A stretch of DNA of 64,000 nucleotides from an uncultured Coriobacteriaceae bacterium (lineage in GTDB: Bacteria > Actinomycetota > Coriobacteriia > Coriobacteriales > Atopobiaceae). This document shows, one piece after another, positions 52,867 to 60,223 of the stretch; the first letter of the stretch is position 1, and each line of letters opens with the position of its first letter. Under the pieces are notes generated by a model, which was not told the DNA's origin, did no database searches, and saw only the letters and a list, made by a program, of their open reading frames with translations. The position numbers and the translations under genes are program-made. The stretch spans positions 62,001 to 126,000 of the forward strand of contig CADALE010000003.1 in assembly GCA_902788705.1 (NCBI GenBank), written 5' to 3'.

Positions 52867-54018
52867 TTAGGCCGCATCCCCGGCAAGGATGTCGACGGCA
52901 AATGGGTTTATGGCAGGGGTGGTTGTGGGCTGCGCGTCATGCCACACGAAGGTTGCGCCGGCCAGACGCCCCTCCTGTCGCCAAGACGTGACCTGCGCGA
53001 GGTCGTACGGCGAGGTAAGCGTGCCATGGGGCAACGCGACGGTTGTGTACCCGAGCTCGCCTACAGGCCATGCCTGGTAGCCAAGGTCGTAGGGCACCCT
53101 TGTCACGACGCGAAGTCCCGGCAGAAGCGAGGAGGGGCTGCTTGAGGCTACGCGACCCGCAGAGGGAAGGCCCGGGCGCCAGAACGTGGCATAGGCCCAG
53201 TCCATGATGCTTGCCGTGTCGGCGAAACGTCCCTCGTCGGTGTCGCAGCCCAGGACGCAGGTGAAGAGCGCCACGCCATCGCGTTGCGAAGCGCCAAGGA
53301 AGGTGGTTCCCGACGCCACGGCGCCGGTCTTGATGCCCAGCAGGCCCTCGTACCATAGCTTCATCTCATCAGTTGAGCGAAGCCACCGATAGGTGCCACC
53401 CGGATAGGCATCAACGCCCTCCAGACGCACGGTCTGGGCGATGAAGGGATAGTGCAGCAGCGCATAGCGGCCCATCACCATGAGGTCGCGCGCGCAGGAC
53501 CAGTGCCCGTCCTGCTCAAGGCCATGCGGGTTGGCGAAGCTCGTGTTGTTCATGCCCAGGGCCTGGGCCTTCTCGTTCATAAGCTGGCAGAACTCGGCCT
53601 CGCTGCCGCACACGTTCAACGCCACGTTGGACGCCGCCTCGTTGGCAGAGTACACGAGCATGGCCTGCAGCAGCTCGCGGCGCGTAGGGCTGTCGCCTGC
53701 CTGGTAGCCGGCAAACTGGGCGTCGCTGGGCAGCGCGATGTCGTAGATGGTGCAGGCGGTGTCGAGGTCGTCTCCCCATGCGTCGAGCGCCACCATGGCG
53801 GTCATGACCTTCGTGATGGATGCGGGAGCCAATGTCTCGTAGGCGTTGCGCTCCCACAGCACGTTGCCGGCCTGGTCGCATACGATGGCTGCATACGCCT
53901 CGCCCACGTAGGGCTCGCTGTCCAAAGCCAGTGCCTTTGCGGGGGAAATCAGGGCCATGACGAGGCATGCGGCGCAGAGCAGGGCACGCACGATGGCTGA
54001 AGGACTACCTCGCCTCAT
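52867..54018 (-). CDS. D-alanyl-D-alanine carboxypeptidase (PBP5/DacA type)
   Basis: 383 residues. Signal peptide (1-31, cut after ALA). Serine active-site triads intact: SITK (67-70), SAN (124-126), KTG (230-232). Removes the terminal D-Ala of peptidoglycan stem peptides, which limits crosslinking by D,D-enzymes and sets up the tetrapeptide donors used by L,D-transpeptidases such as the one at 5105-8146. The C-terminal part is about 100 residues beyond the catalytic domain with no clear membrane anchor. ATG 54018 overlaps the preceding gene end by 4 bases. Confidence 0.92.
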   Translation of the reverse strand: MRRGSPSAIVRALLCAACLVMALISPAKALALDSEPYVGEAYAAIVCDQAGNVLWERNAYETLAPASITKVMTAMVALDAWGDDLDTACTIYDIALPSDAQFAGYQAGDSPTRRELLQAMLVYSANEAASNVALNVCGSEAEFCQLMNEKAQALGMNNTSFANPHGLEQDGHWSCARDLMVMGRYALLHYPFIAQTVRLEGVDAYPGGTYRWLRSTDEMKLWYEGLLGIKTGAVASGTTFLGASQRDGVALFTCVLGCDTDEGRFADTASIMDWAYATFWRPGLPSAGRVASSSPSSLLPGLRVVTRVPYDLGYQAWPVGELGYTTVALPHGTLTSPYDLAQVTSWRQEGRLAGATFVWHDAQPTTTPAINPFAVDILAGDAA

Positions 54019-54770
54019 GCCCGCTCTCCCTCGAGCGCCTCGCGCTTGATGGCGAAGCCCTCGATGGTGTAGAGAACCGCCGTGAGGAACGAGGTGACCA
54101 CGCCGGCATAGACAAGGAAGATGCCAGCCGTGACCTCCTGGTCGTTGAGGCCCGGCAGCCACGCGGCAGAAGTGATGCCAAGCCCCGGCACCACGGGTGC
54201 CCCAAGAAGCAGGACGCAGAACCCCGTCATGAGCAGGGCCGTTGTCACCTTGCCGATGAAGGACACGTCAACCGGGCGTCTGCGGTACTTCTGCAGGTAG
54301 ACGCTTCCGCCCAGCAGGTAGAGGTCGCGCACGGCAACGAAGGCGGCCACCCAGAGGGGAAGATCTCCAGCCACCACGAGGCCCAGCACGCCAGTGATGA
54401 GCAGGAAGCGGTCCATGATGGGATCCATGATCTTGCCAAGCCAGCTTACCGTCTGCGTGGCGCGGGCCACCCAGCCGTCAAGAAAGTCGGTGACCGCGGC
54501 GATGGCGTAAAGCGTGAGCGCCAGGTGGTGGTTGCCGCCCTTCACGAACAGGACGAGGAACGCGACGGTGAGGGCAAACCGGCAGACCGTGATGAAGTTG
54601 GCCAGCGTGACGATGTCGCTTGAGGGGTTTTGGGGCGTGCCAAGGGGCGCTGCCGTCACATGGGCTGACTGCGCGGCATGGGCATCGTAGTCCGCGACGC
54701 TCTTGGTGGAGTTCTTAACCCTTCCCCACCTGCTGTCGTCTGATGGCTGGATGTCGTCAAAAGCCGTCAC
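54015..54770 (-). CDS. CDP-alcohol phosphatidyltransferase (second PgsA-like)
   Basis: 251 residues. Hydrophilic N-terminus (about 70) then membrane segments with the signature DFLDGWVARATQTVSWLGKI and MDPIMDR. GTG start 54770 with GAAGGGG ahead. Longer and different from pgsA at 30018-30617; it could make cardiolipin, phosphatidylinositol phosphate or phosphatidylglycerol phosphate. Overlaps dacA, suggesting a membrane/wall unit. Confidence 0.78.
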   Translation of the reverse strand: MTAFDDIQPSDDSRWGRVKNSTKSVADYDAHAAQSAHVTAAPLGTPQNPSSDIVTLANFITVCRFALTVAFLVLFVKGGNHHLALTLYAIAAVTDFLDGWVARATQTVSWLGKIMDPIMDRFLLITGVLGLVVAGDLPLWVAAFVAVRDLYLLGGSVYLQKYRRRPVDVSFIGKVTTALLMTGFCVLLLGAPVVPGLGITSAAWLPGLNDQEVTAGIFLVYAGVVTSFLTAVLYTIEGFAIKREALEGERA

Positions 54771-54862
54771 GCACGCCCCTTCATGCCGATGTTTCACGAA
54801 GCTATATGGTAGCGCAAGCGCCACCCCAAGACAGAGGAACCATAAATGTCCTCCAAGGGACA

Positions 54863-54898
54863 CGGGGCGCCCCAACACTGGATGGTTGGGGCGCCCCG
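54863..54898. terminator. Perfect 14-base-pair hairpin downstream of GH32
   Basis: CGGGGCGCCCCAAC (54863-54876) pairs perfectly with GTTGGGGCGCCCCG (54885-54898), loop of 8. It lies between the GH32 stop (54924) and the start of the next minus-strand gene. There is no U tract after it on the minus strand (GTGTCCCTT follows), so it may stop transcription inefficiently or protect the 3' end. Confidence 0.6.
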
Positions 54899-54923
54899 AA
54901 AATGGGTGAGTTGGGCCTTGAGG

Positions 54924-56396
54924 CTAGCGCTCGACCAGATAGTTGAGGGTGATGGGCGCCATCGGATACCAGGTGCAGCGCTCGGCCTTGAAGGTGGAGG
55001 CGATGTCGAGGGTGTCGGCCTCGTCAAAGTAGCGGGTAGAGAACACCCAGCCGCCATCGTTTACGTAGATCTCGAGGATGGAGGTGTCAACCACCACGCG
55101 GATGCTCTTCACGTGCGGGATGAGCGCACGGCGGCCGATGCGGCCCTGGCCCTGCTCGTCCTTGAGGAACAGCAGCTCGGCCTTGCCATCCTTGTAGGTG
55201 AGGGTGAGGAAGTCGCCAAAGGAGAGCACGCCCTCGCCCTCGATGCCCTCGATAAGCACGTCGGCGCACTTCTCGGGCAGGGTGACGGCGTCGGACCAGG
55301 CATGGGCCTCGCCGCGCAGGGCGTCAAACTCCTCCGGTGGCGCCTGCTTGATGCGACCACACTTGGGGCACAGCGACAGCACGCGCGGAATGGTGAGGGC
55401 ACCGCGCCACGTCTGGGTGGGGTTGTCGTAGGCGCGCACGTCGTCGGCGTCATGCGGCAGGCTCATCCAGCCGATGAGCATGGTGCGGCCCTTCTCGTCA
55501 ACGAGGGACTGGCAGGCATAGTAGTCAAAGCCAAAGTCCCAGTCCACGAAGGTGGTCTCGTCAATGGCGGCACGCGGGGCCTTGGCGTCCATGCGAGCCT
55601 CGTCGAGGTGCATGAGGTCCACGATCGAGCCCTCAATCGGGAAGTATCCAGCCGCATGCACATTCTGCGCGGTGACGCGGTCGGGATCGTCGGGGTCGTT
55701 AGAGCTGCACATGCCCTGCGGGCAGGTGGACAGGAACTCGCGGCCCTCGAGGACGATGCGGTCGGGGCACTCCCACATGTAGCCGAAGGGCTTCTCCTGC
55801 CGGTTTGTTACAGAGCCCGCCATGATCCAGGCGTAGCCGTCGGCCGAGTCGTACATCATGATGGAGCCGCGGCTGTCGGCCAGCGTGCGGGCGCCCAGCA
55901 GCATGTGGAAGGTGCCCTCGTCGTCACGCCACACCTTGGGGTCGCGCACGTGGCAGCTACAGTAGGCAGGATAGCCCGCATTGTCCAGCACGACCTCCTT
56001 GGGACCCATGTTGATGCCGTTGTAGCTCTTCATGAGGGTCTGGTTGGCCAGGCGGCCCGACGTGGTGCCGTCACCCTCGCCGTCGCGCACATTGCCGGTG
56101 TAGTACAGCCACAGCTCGTCGGTGTCGGCGTTCACGTAGGCGCCTCCCGAGTACGAGCCATCGGCGTCGGCAGGCGTGTCGGGCATGATGTGGCAGCCGA
56201 GGAACACCCAGTTGACCAGGTCGCGGCTGGCAAAGTGGCCCCAGCCGTGGGGGCTGTCGCCATTGGGCGGATAGGTGGGGGCATTCTGGCAGAAGAAGTG
56301 GTAGGTGCCCTTGAACTGACACAGGCCGTTGGGGTCGGAGATCGATCCGCTGTAGGGAGAAAGATGCAGCTTAGGGCGCCAAGACTCGTTGCTCAT
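54924..56396 (-). CDS. Glycoside hydrolase family 32 beta-fructosidase
   Basis: 490 residues, no signal peptide, so intracellular. Catalytic triad of GH32: nucleophile Asp21 in SISDPNG, the RDP motif in CHVRDPKVW, and acid/base Glu in MWECPD. The usual first motif is WMNDPNG; here W and N are replaced, which is unusual. The C-terminal beta-sandwich is present to the end. Likely hydrolyses sucrose, sucrose-6-phosphate or short fructans. No PTS, transporter, fructokinase or regulator gene is adjacent. ATG 56396 with GAGAGGAA. Confidence 0.85.
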   Translation of the reverse strand: MSNESWRPKLHLSPYSGSISDPNGLCQFKGTYHFFCQNAPTYPPNGDSPHGWGHFASRDLVNWVFLGCHIMPDTPADADGSYSGGAYVNADTDELWLYYTGNVRDGEGDGTTSGRLANQTLMKSYNGINMGPKEVVLDNAGYPAYCSCHVRDPKVWRDDEGTFHMLLGARTLADSRGSIMMYDSADGYAWIMAGSVTNRQEKPFGYMWECPDRIVLEGREFLSTCPQGMCSSNDPDDPDRVTAQNVHAAGYFPIEGSIVDLMHLDEARMDAKAPRAAIDETTFVDWDFGFDYYACQSLVDEKGRTMLIGWMSLPHDADDVRAYDNPTQTWRGALTIPRVLSLCPKCGRIKQAPPEEFDALRGEAHAWSDAVTLPEKCADVLIEGIEGEGVLSFGDFLTLTYKDGKAELLFLKDEQGQGRIGRRALIPHVKSIRVVVDTSILEIYVNDGGWVFSTRYFDEADTLDIASTFKAERCTWYPMAPITLNYLVER

Positions 56397-56531
56397 GTGG
56401 TTCCTCTCGCCGTAGGGTGCCGCGCTTTGGCGGCAGGTTACACCCATGATATGCGAGAACGATTCCATATGGTTGGCGTATCGGCAAGCGCAGCGTCAAG
56501 ACGGCGCCAGAACCCACTGCACGCCTTGCGC

Positions 56532-56855
56532 CTACTGCGTAACCTCCCATTGGCAGGCCCGCATGTTCACCTTTCCGTCTGGCGTGAAGGTAACGCCCTC
56601 GTCCTCCAGCATCTCGCGCTGCCGTCCCGGCCCGCCGAAGGCGAAGCCCGGGGCCAGCGACCCATCCTTGAACACCACACGATGGCAGGGCACGCCACCG
56701 GCCATGCCGGGGCTGGAGTGCATGGCAAATCCCACGAAGCGAGCCTTACGGGGCTCTCCCACCAACTGGGCCACCTGCCCATAGCTCACCACGCGCCCTG
56801 CGGGCACCTGCCGCACGACGTCATATACGCGCTCGAAGAAGCCTTCGGATGCCAT
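56532..56855 (-). CDS. Small MGMT-family protein (methyltransferase domain only)
   Basis: 107 residues, covering only the C-terminal DNA-binding and active-site domain of O6-alkylguanine-DNA alkyltransferase. The acceptor cysteine is kept (Cys57 in GVPCHRVVFKDG), together with PAGRVVSYGQVAQLVG and the FVGFAMHSSP helix. Alkyltransferase-like (ATL) proteins of the same size usually have Trp in place of Cys, so this may be a minimal active enzyme. GAGAGGGGAGG ribosome site before ATG 56855. Divergent from the VanZ-like gene. Confidence 0.85.
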   Translation of the reverse strand: MASEGFFERVYDVVRQVPAGRVVSYGQVAQLVGEPRKARFVGFAMHSSPGMAGGVPCHRVVFKDGSLAPGFAFGGPGRQREMLEDEGVTFTPDGKVNMRACQWEVTQ

Positions 56856-56918
56856 GTGCCTCCCCTCTCGGGTAATATGGAATGCCTTGGGACATCATAC
56901 GGCAAGGGGAGGTGAGCG

Positions 56919-57557
56919 ATGGCACGGCACGTGGCCCGTGGGGATGATGAGGGTCCCCGCACCGTTTGGATGGTAACCCTCGTGCTATGGGTGCTGGTCA
57001 TCTGGGTGCACTCGCTCATCCCAGGGCCAGCCTCGACGGACGAGAGCATGACGTTCGTGAGGCTGATTACGCCCCTGCTCAATATCCTGCACGTTGATGA
57101 CCTCGTCCTCGTTCACACGGTGGTGCGCAAGGGTGCCCACCTAAGCGAGTACTTCGTGCTGGCCATGCTCTCTGTGGTTGCGCTGCGGCCACGTCTTGCC
57201 GTGCCGCTGTGGCCAGCGGTCATGCATGCGCTGCTGTGCGTGGCTGTTCCCTGCATCGACGAGCTGGTGATTCAGGTGCGTGTGCCAGGACGCGACGGCT
57301 CGGTGCGTGACGTGCTCATTGACATGGCCGGCTTTGCCCTGGGGACGCTGATCGCGGTGGCCGTGAGGCGCGCCGTCGACCGGCGGCGGCGTCGGGCGTG
57401 GTTGTTGGAGCAGCGCGAGCGCGAGGAGCGGGCAGCACGCTATGTACGGCGGGCGCGCAGGCGCACGAGGGAGCGCGCAGAGCGAGCAGCCTTCGAGGCG
57501 AGGCATCAGGCCGCACAACAGGGCCAGTCGGGACGTCCTCCGGCCCACCTATCGTAA
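56919..57557 (+). CDS. VanZ-like membrane protein
   Basis: 212 residues, four hydrophobic segments with the VanZ signatures VRKGAHLSEYFVLAML and a DVLIDMAGFALGTLIAV ending. After the last membrane helix comes a strongly basic Arg-rich cytoplasmic tail (about 150-200), probably membrane- or nucleic-acid-facing. VanZ-like proteins are linked with low-level glycopeptide resistance but the usual function is unknown. ATG 56919 follows GGGGAGGTGAGCG. Confidence 0.8.
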   Translation: MARHVARGDDEGPRTVWMVTLVLWVLVIWVHSLIPGPASTDESMTFVRLITPLLNILHVDDLVLVHTVVRKGAHLSEYFVLAMLSVVALRPRLAVPLWPAVMHALLCVAVPCIDELVIQVRVPGRDGSVRDVLIDMAGFALGTLIAVAVRRAVDRRRRRAWLLEQREREERAARYVRRARRRTRERAERAAFEARHQAAQQGQSGRPPAHLS

Positions 57558-57623
57558 GGTGCACAAAACGCACCTCGCCTTGCGATTAGGATGTCAGCTA
57601 CGTTTGATTGCACGGAGGTCCCC

Positions 57624-58016
57624 ATGCCACTTCTACAGTTCCACAATCCCGAGCAGACCACCCATAGGTATCACTTCCCCCATTACGTGTACTACATCGA
57701 GTGCCCGGACGACGACACGGTGAGGGTAGCGCTCGAGCCCGTGCTGACCACGCATGGCGATGGTACGGGAAAGATGTTCTGGTGGGATCCCTCTTACCCA
57801 AACCACGACAGGACCAGGCAGGTGGTGGCCATTGGCAGGAAGGGCGACGTGGTCATGTTCCGGGAAGCTGGCGATGGCGGCAGAATCTACCGGATGGAGC
57901 CGCTAACGCTTGAGCTTTACGACGCAAAGGTTAAGCCCACGCTCATAACCCCACAGGACTTCGAGAGCATGGAAGAGCTTGAGGCTGCCTACCGCGAAGA
58001 CTGCAACTGGTGGTAG
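57624..58016 (+). CDS. Hypothetical protein
   Basis: 130 residues, no signal or membrane segment. I recognise no family. The sequence is rich in aromatics and His at the start (FHNPEQTTHRYHFPHYVYYI), with an acidic C-terminus ending YREDCNWW. ATG 57624 follows GGAGG (57614-57618); a longer in-frame start at 57591 lacks such a site. It is the last gene before the mobile element and may be host DNA next to the attachment site, or an element gene. Confidence 0.65.
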   Translation: MPLLQFHNPEQTTHRYHFPHYVYYIECPDDDTVRVALEPVLTTHGDGTGKMFWWDPSYPNHDRTRQVVAIGRKGDVVMFREAGDGGRIYRMEPLTLELYDAKVKPTLITPQDFESMEELEAAYREDCNWW

Positions 58017-58032
58017 AGGGCTGCTCTGGGGT

Positions 58033-58064
58033 TCGGCCCCGTCACGACTCCATGAAGGGGCCGA
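58033..58064 (+). terminator. Hairpin after hypothetical gene
   Basis: TCGGCCCC (58033-58040) pairs with GGGGCCGA (58057-58064), loop of 16 bases, 17 bases after the stop. No U tract. Possible terminator, or part of the element's left junction. Confidence 0.4.
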
Positions 58065-58158
58065 GCTGCGGAGGCGTGTACACGCTCGCGGATATCGCCA
58101 CGTAAACGGCGCAATGCCGTGTAACCTTCGCCATGACCGGAAGGGCTCGACGCCCAAG

Positions 58159-58203
58159 TTTGGTGCACGTGCACCAAGCGGTTTGGTGCACGTTTGGTGC
58201 AAG
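58159..58203. repeat. TTTGGTGCA repeat cluster in front of the integrase
   Basis: Four copies of a TTTGGTGCAC-type motif: 58159-58169, an inverted copy at 58168-58177 making the 18-base perfect palindrome TTGGTGCACGTGCACCAA (58160-58177), and direct copies at 58182-58192 and 58193-58203, 11 bases apart. The last ends 17 bases before the integrase ATG. Such an arrangement suits binding sites of a recombination directionality factor, integrase arm sites or a repressor. Confidence 0.8.
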
Positions 58204-58220
58204 GCGAGGGGACGGATTCT

Positions 58221-59426
58221 ATGCACTTCACCAACGCTTTCATACGCGGGAAGAAGCCTCCGTTCAGGGGCGTCTTCAAGTACAAGGACAAGGACGGTGA
58301 GTGGCGTCAGACAGTTCGCACACTAAAGGCCCAAGGCATCTCCGAGGCAAAGCGAGAACTCGCGGAGATCAGAATCGCGCTCGAGGAGGAGCATGAGCGC
58401 AAGGCGGAGGTCGCCAAGGCCACCATGACGGTGGACGAGTACCTCGACAGCTACATATCCGACCTCGACAGGTCCCGCTCGCTCGAGCGCTCCACCATCA
58501 ACGGCTACCGCTGCTACGCCAAGAACGTCTCAAACGGCCTCAGCAGAATCCGCCTCTCAGAGCTCAACGCTGCCCAGGTGAGGGCGTGGGAGGCCAAGCT
58601 CCTCAAGGACGGCCTCTCGGGCACCACGGTACGCAAGGTACACGTCCTGCTCAAGAGCGCATGCGAGCAGGCCGTCCAGGCCGACCTCATCCCCAGGAAC
58701 CCGCTCGCCGCTGTGAGGCCTCCCAAGGCTGAGAACCCCATGCCCAACGCCCTCAGTGAGCGCACAAGGCGCGCACTCCTCACGTACCTTGACGCGGCTG
58801 CGGACACGCCCTTCAACCTCGCCGTGCTCATGGCTCTCTCCACCGGAATGCGCGAGGGCGAGCTCTGCGGGCTCAGGTGGGCCGACGTGGACCTCAAGAA
58901 CCGCACCCTCTGGGTGAGGAGGTCCGTTGCGCGCGACAACGGCAAATACTACGTCAAGCCACCCAAGACGCGCACGAGCGTACGAGACATCCCCCTCACG
59001 CTCGCCCTCGCGGAGAAGCTGAAGGCAAGGAAGGACGCGCAGGAAACCGAGCTCATCGTGGCGGGTCTCGAACCGTCAGAGGAGCGCATGTCCCAGATCT
59101 ACGTCCTCGGTGAGGTGGACGGCTCGTTCATGAAGCCGCACGGCTTCTGGAGGCCTTGGAAGGCTCTCGCAGACTCGATGGGTCTCGTGGGCACGCAGGG
59201 CAGGAGGCCGACCTTCCACGACCTCCGTCACACCTTCGCCACCTTCGCCATCACCGAGGGCATCGACGTCAAGACCGTGAGCTCGATCCTGGGGCACGCG
59301 AACGCCGCCATGACGCTCAATATCTACGCGAGCGCAGACGCCAACGCCAAGCAGGCGGCCGCCATGACGATAGACGAGGTCATGGGCAGGAGGCTCGCTC
59401 CGCAGGAGCTGAGGAGCTTCGCTTGA
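58221..59426 (+). CDS. Tyrosine recombinase/integrase
   Basis: 401 residues. Arm-binding N-terminal domain, then a SAM-like core-binding domain (about 75-160, MTVDEYLDSYISDL) and the catalytic domain with Arg211 (STGMREGEL), Lys in the KTRTSVRDIPL beta-hairpin, His333 and Arg336 (FHDLRHTFA), His359 (LGHAN) and nucleophile Tyr369 (NIYASAD). All catalytic residues are intact, so it should be active. ATG 58221 with GAGGGGA is chosen over an upstream in-frame codon. Marks the left end of a mobile element; the attachment core could not be located. Confidence 0.95.
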   Translation: MHFTNAFIRGKKPPFRGVFKYKDKDGEWRQTVRTLKAQGISEAKRELAEIRIALEEEHERKAEVAKATMTVDEYLDSYISDLDRSRSLERSTINGYRCYAKNVSNGLSRIRLSELNAAQVRAWEAKLLKDGLSGTTVRKVHVLLKSACEQAVQADLIPRNPLAAVRPPKAENPMPNALSERTRRALLTYLDAAADTPFNLAVLMALSTGMREGELCGLRWADVDLKNRTLWVRRSVARDNGKYYVKPPKTRTSVRDIPLTLALAEKLKARKDAQETELIVAGLEPSEERMSQIYVLGEVDGSFMKPHGFWRPWKALADSMGLVGTQGRRPTFHDLRHTFATFAITEGIDVKTVSSILGHANAAMTLNIYASADANAKQAAAMTIDEVMGRRLAPQELRSFA

Positions 59427-59464
59427 CCGTACATTGATGCTACGTATACTGAAATAGGTAGCAT
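59423..59464 (+). promoter_or_regulatory. AbiEi-like gene promoter with inverted-repeat operator
   Basis: -35 TTGACC (59423-59428) overlaps the integrase stop, 16-base spacer, -10 TATACT (59445-59450). An inverted repeat ATGCTAC (59437-59443) / GTAGCAT (59458-59464) with a 14-base gap brackets the -10 and start point. AbiEi antitoxins repress their own promoters by binding such inverted repeats, so this is the likely operator. Confidence 0.7.
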
Positions 59465-59487
59465 AGTTGTACGTCGGACGGAGAATG

Positions 59488-60075
59488 ATGCGGAAAGAGC
59501 TGGTGACGTTGGCCCAAATGAACAACGGCATGGTGTCATCGGGCGAGGCCACTGCCGCAGGGATTGCCAGGCGCGAGCTCTCCGAGGCAGTCGAGAGAGG
59601 AGAGCTCGCCCGTATCGCTCGAGGCGTCTACGCGCTTCCCGAAGCCTGGGAGGACGAGTTTGTCCTGGCTCAGCACCGTTTCGCTCGGGGAATCTTCTCG
59701 CACGAGACGGCCCTCTACTTGCATGGCCTCACCGACCGAGCCCCCGATGCGATGACCATGACGTTTCCCCGGGGATACAACACCAGAAACGCAAGGGATG
59801 CGGGCATAGATGCCCGTACGGTCACCACAGGCCTCTACCCAGCCGGCACGGCGGAGGTCGGGACGCCTTATGGGAACGCGGTTGCCGCCTACTGCCCGGA
59901 GCGCGCCATCTGCGACCTCTTCAGGTCAACCTCTTCCCCCGACCTGCAGCTTGCCATCCCCTCGATCCGCGCCTACCTGTCAAGCGAGGGAAGGAATACT
60001 GTCCGCCTCATGGAGTACGCTCGTCTCATGAAGGTTGAGGCAAAGGTCAGGCCCTATGTGAAGGCGATGCTTTGA
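59488..60075 (+). CDS. AbiEi-family antitoxin-like transcriptional regulator (orphan)
   Basis: 195 residues. N-terminal winged helix of the AbiEi_4 type (VTLAQMNNGMVSSGEATAAG, ARIARGVYALPE) and the family C-terminal part: GIFSHETALYLHGLTDRAPD, MTFPRGYN and ERAICDLFRS. In type IV toxin-antitoxin systems AbiEi represses and neutralises AbiEii nucleotidyltransferase. No AbiEii gene follows; the next gene is an MmeI-like restriction-modification enzyme. ATG 59488 follows GGACGGAG; two adjacent ATGs make 59485 also possible. Promoter with overlapping inverted repeat upstream. Confidence 0.85.
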   Translation: MRKELVTLAQMNNGMVSSGEATAAGIARRELSEAVERGELARIARGVYALPEAWEDEFVLAQHRFARGIFSHETALYLHGLTDRAPDAMTMTFPRGYNTRNARDAGIDARTVTTGLYPAGTAEVGTPYGNAVAAYCPERAICDLFRSTSSPDLQLAIPSIRAYLSSEGRNTVRLMEYARLMKVEAKVRPYVKAML

Positions 60076-60223
60076 GAACAAACAACGCCATGCAGCTCAA
60101 GGCGAAGATCGATAGTTGAGCTGCGTATTCGCTAACGAAGCACGCTCGCCCATATGGCACCTCATGTGTCCGGAGGGTCTGCGATAATGTCACCCGTTAA
60201 CGGTTTGTTTGCGGGAGGCACGC

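Noticed and set aside
56396-56531. Carbohydrate-responsive operator before the GH32 gene
   Set aside because: No convincing palindrome of LacI type and no adjacent regulator gene; TTGACG is present but lacks a matching -10.
58017-58080. tRNA or tmRNA 3' end as integration site
   Set aside because: GGGGTTCGGCCCC looked T-arm-like, but no acceptor stem, anticodon arm or CCA context could be built around it; it fits a simple hairpin.
59488-60075. Complete type IV AbiE toxin-antitoxin system
   Set aside because: Only the AbiEi-like half is present; no nucleotidyltransferase-type AbiEii frame follows.
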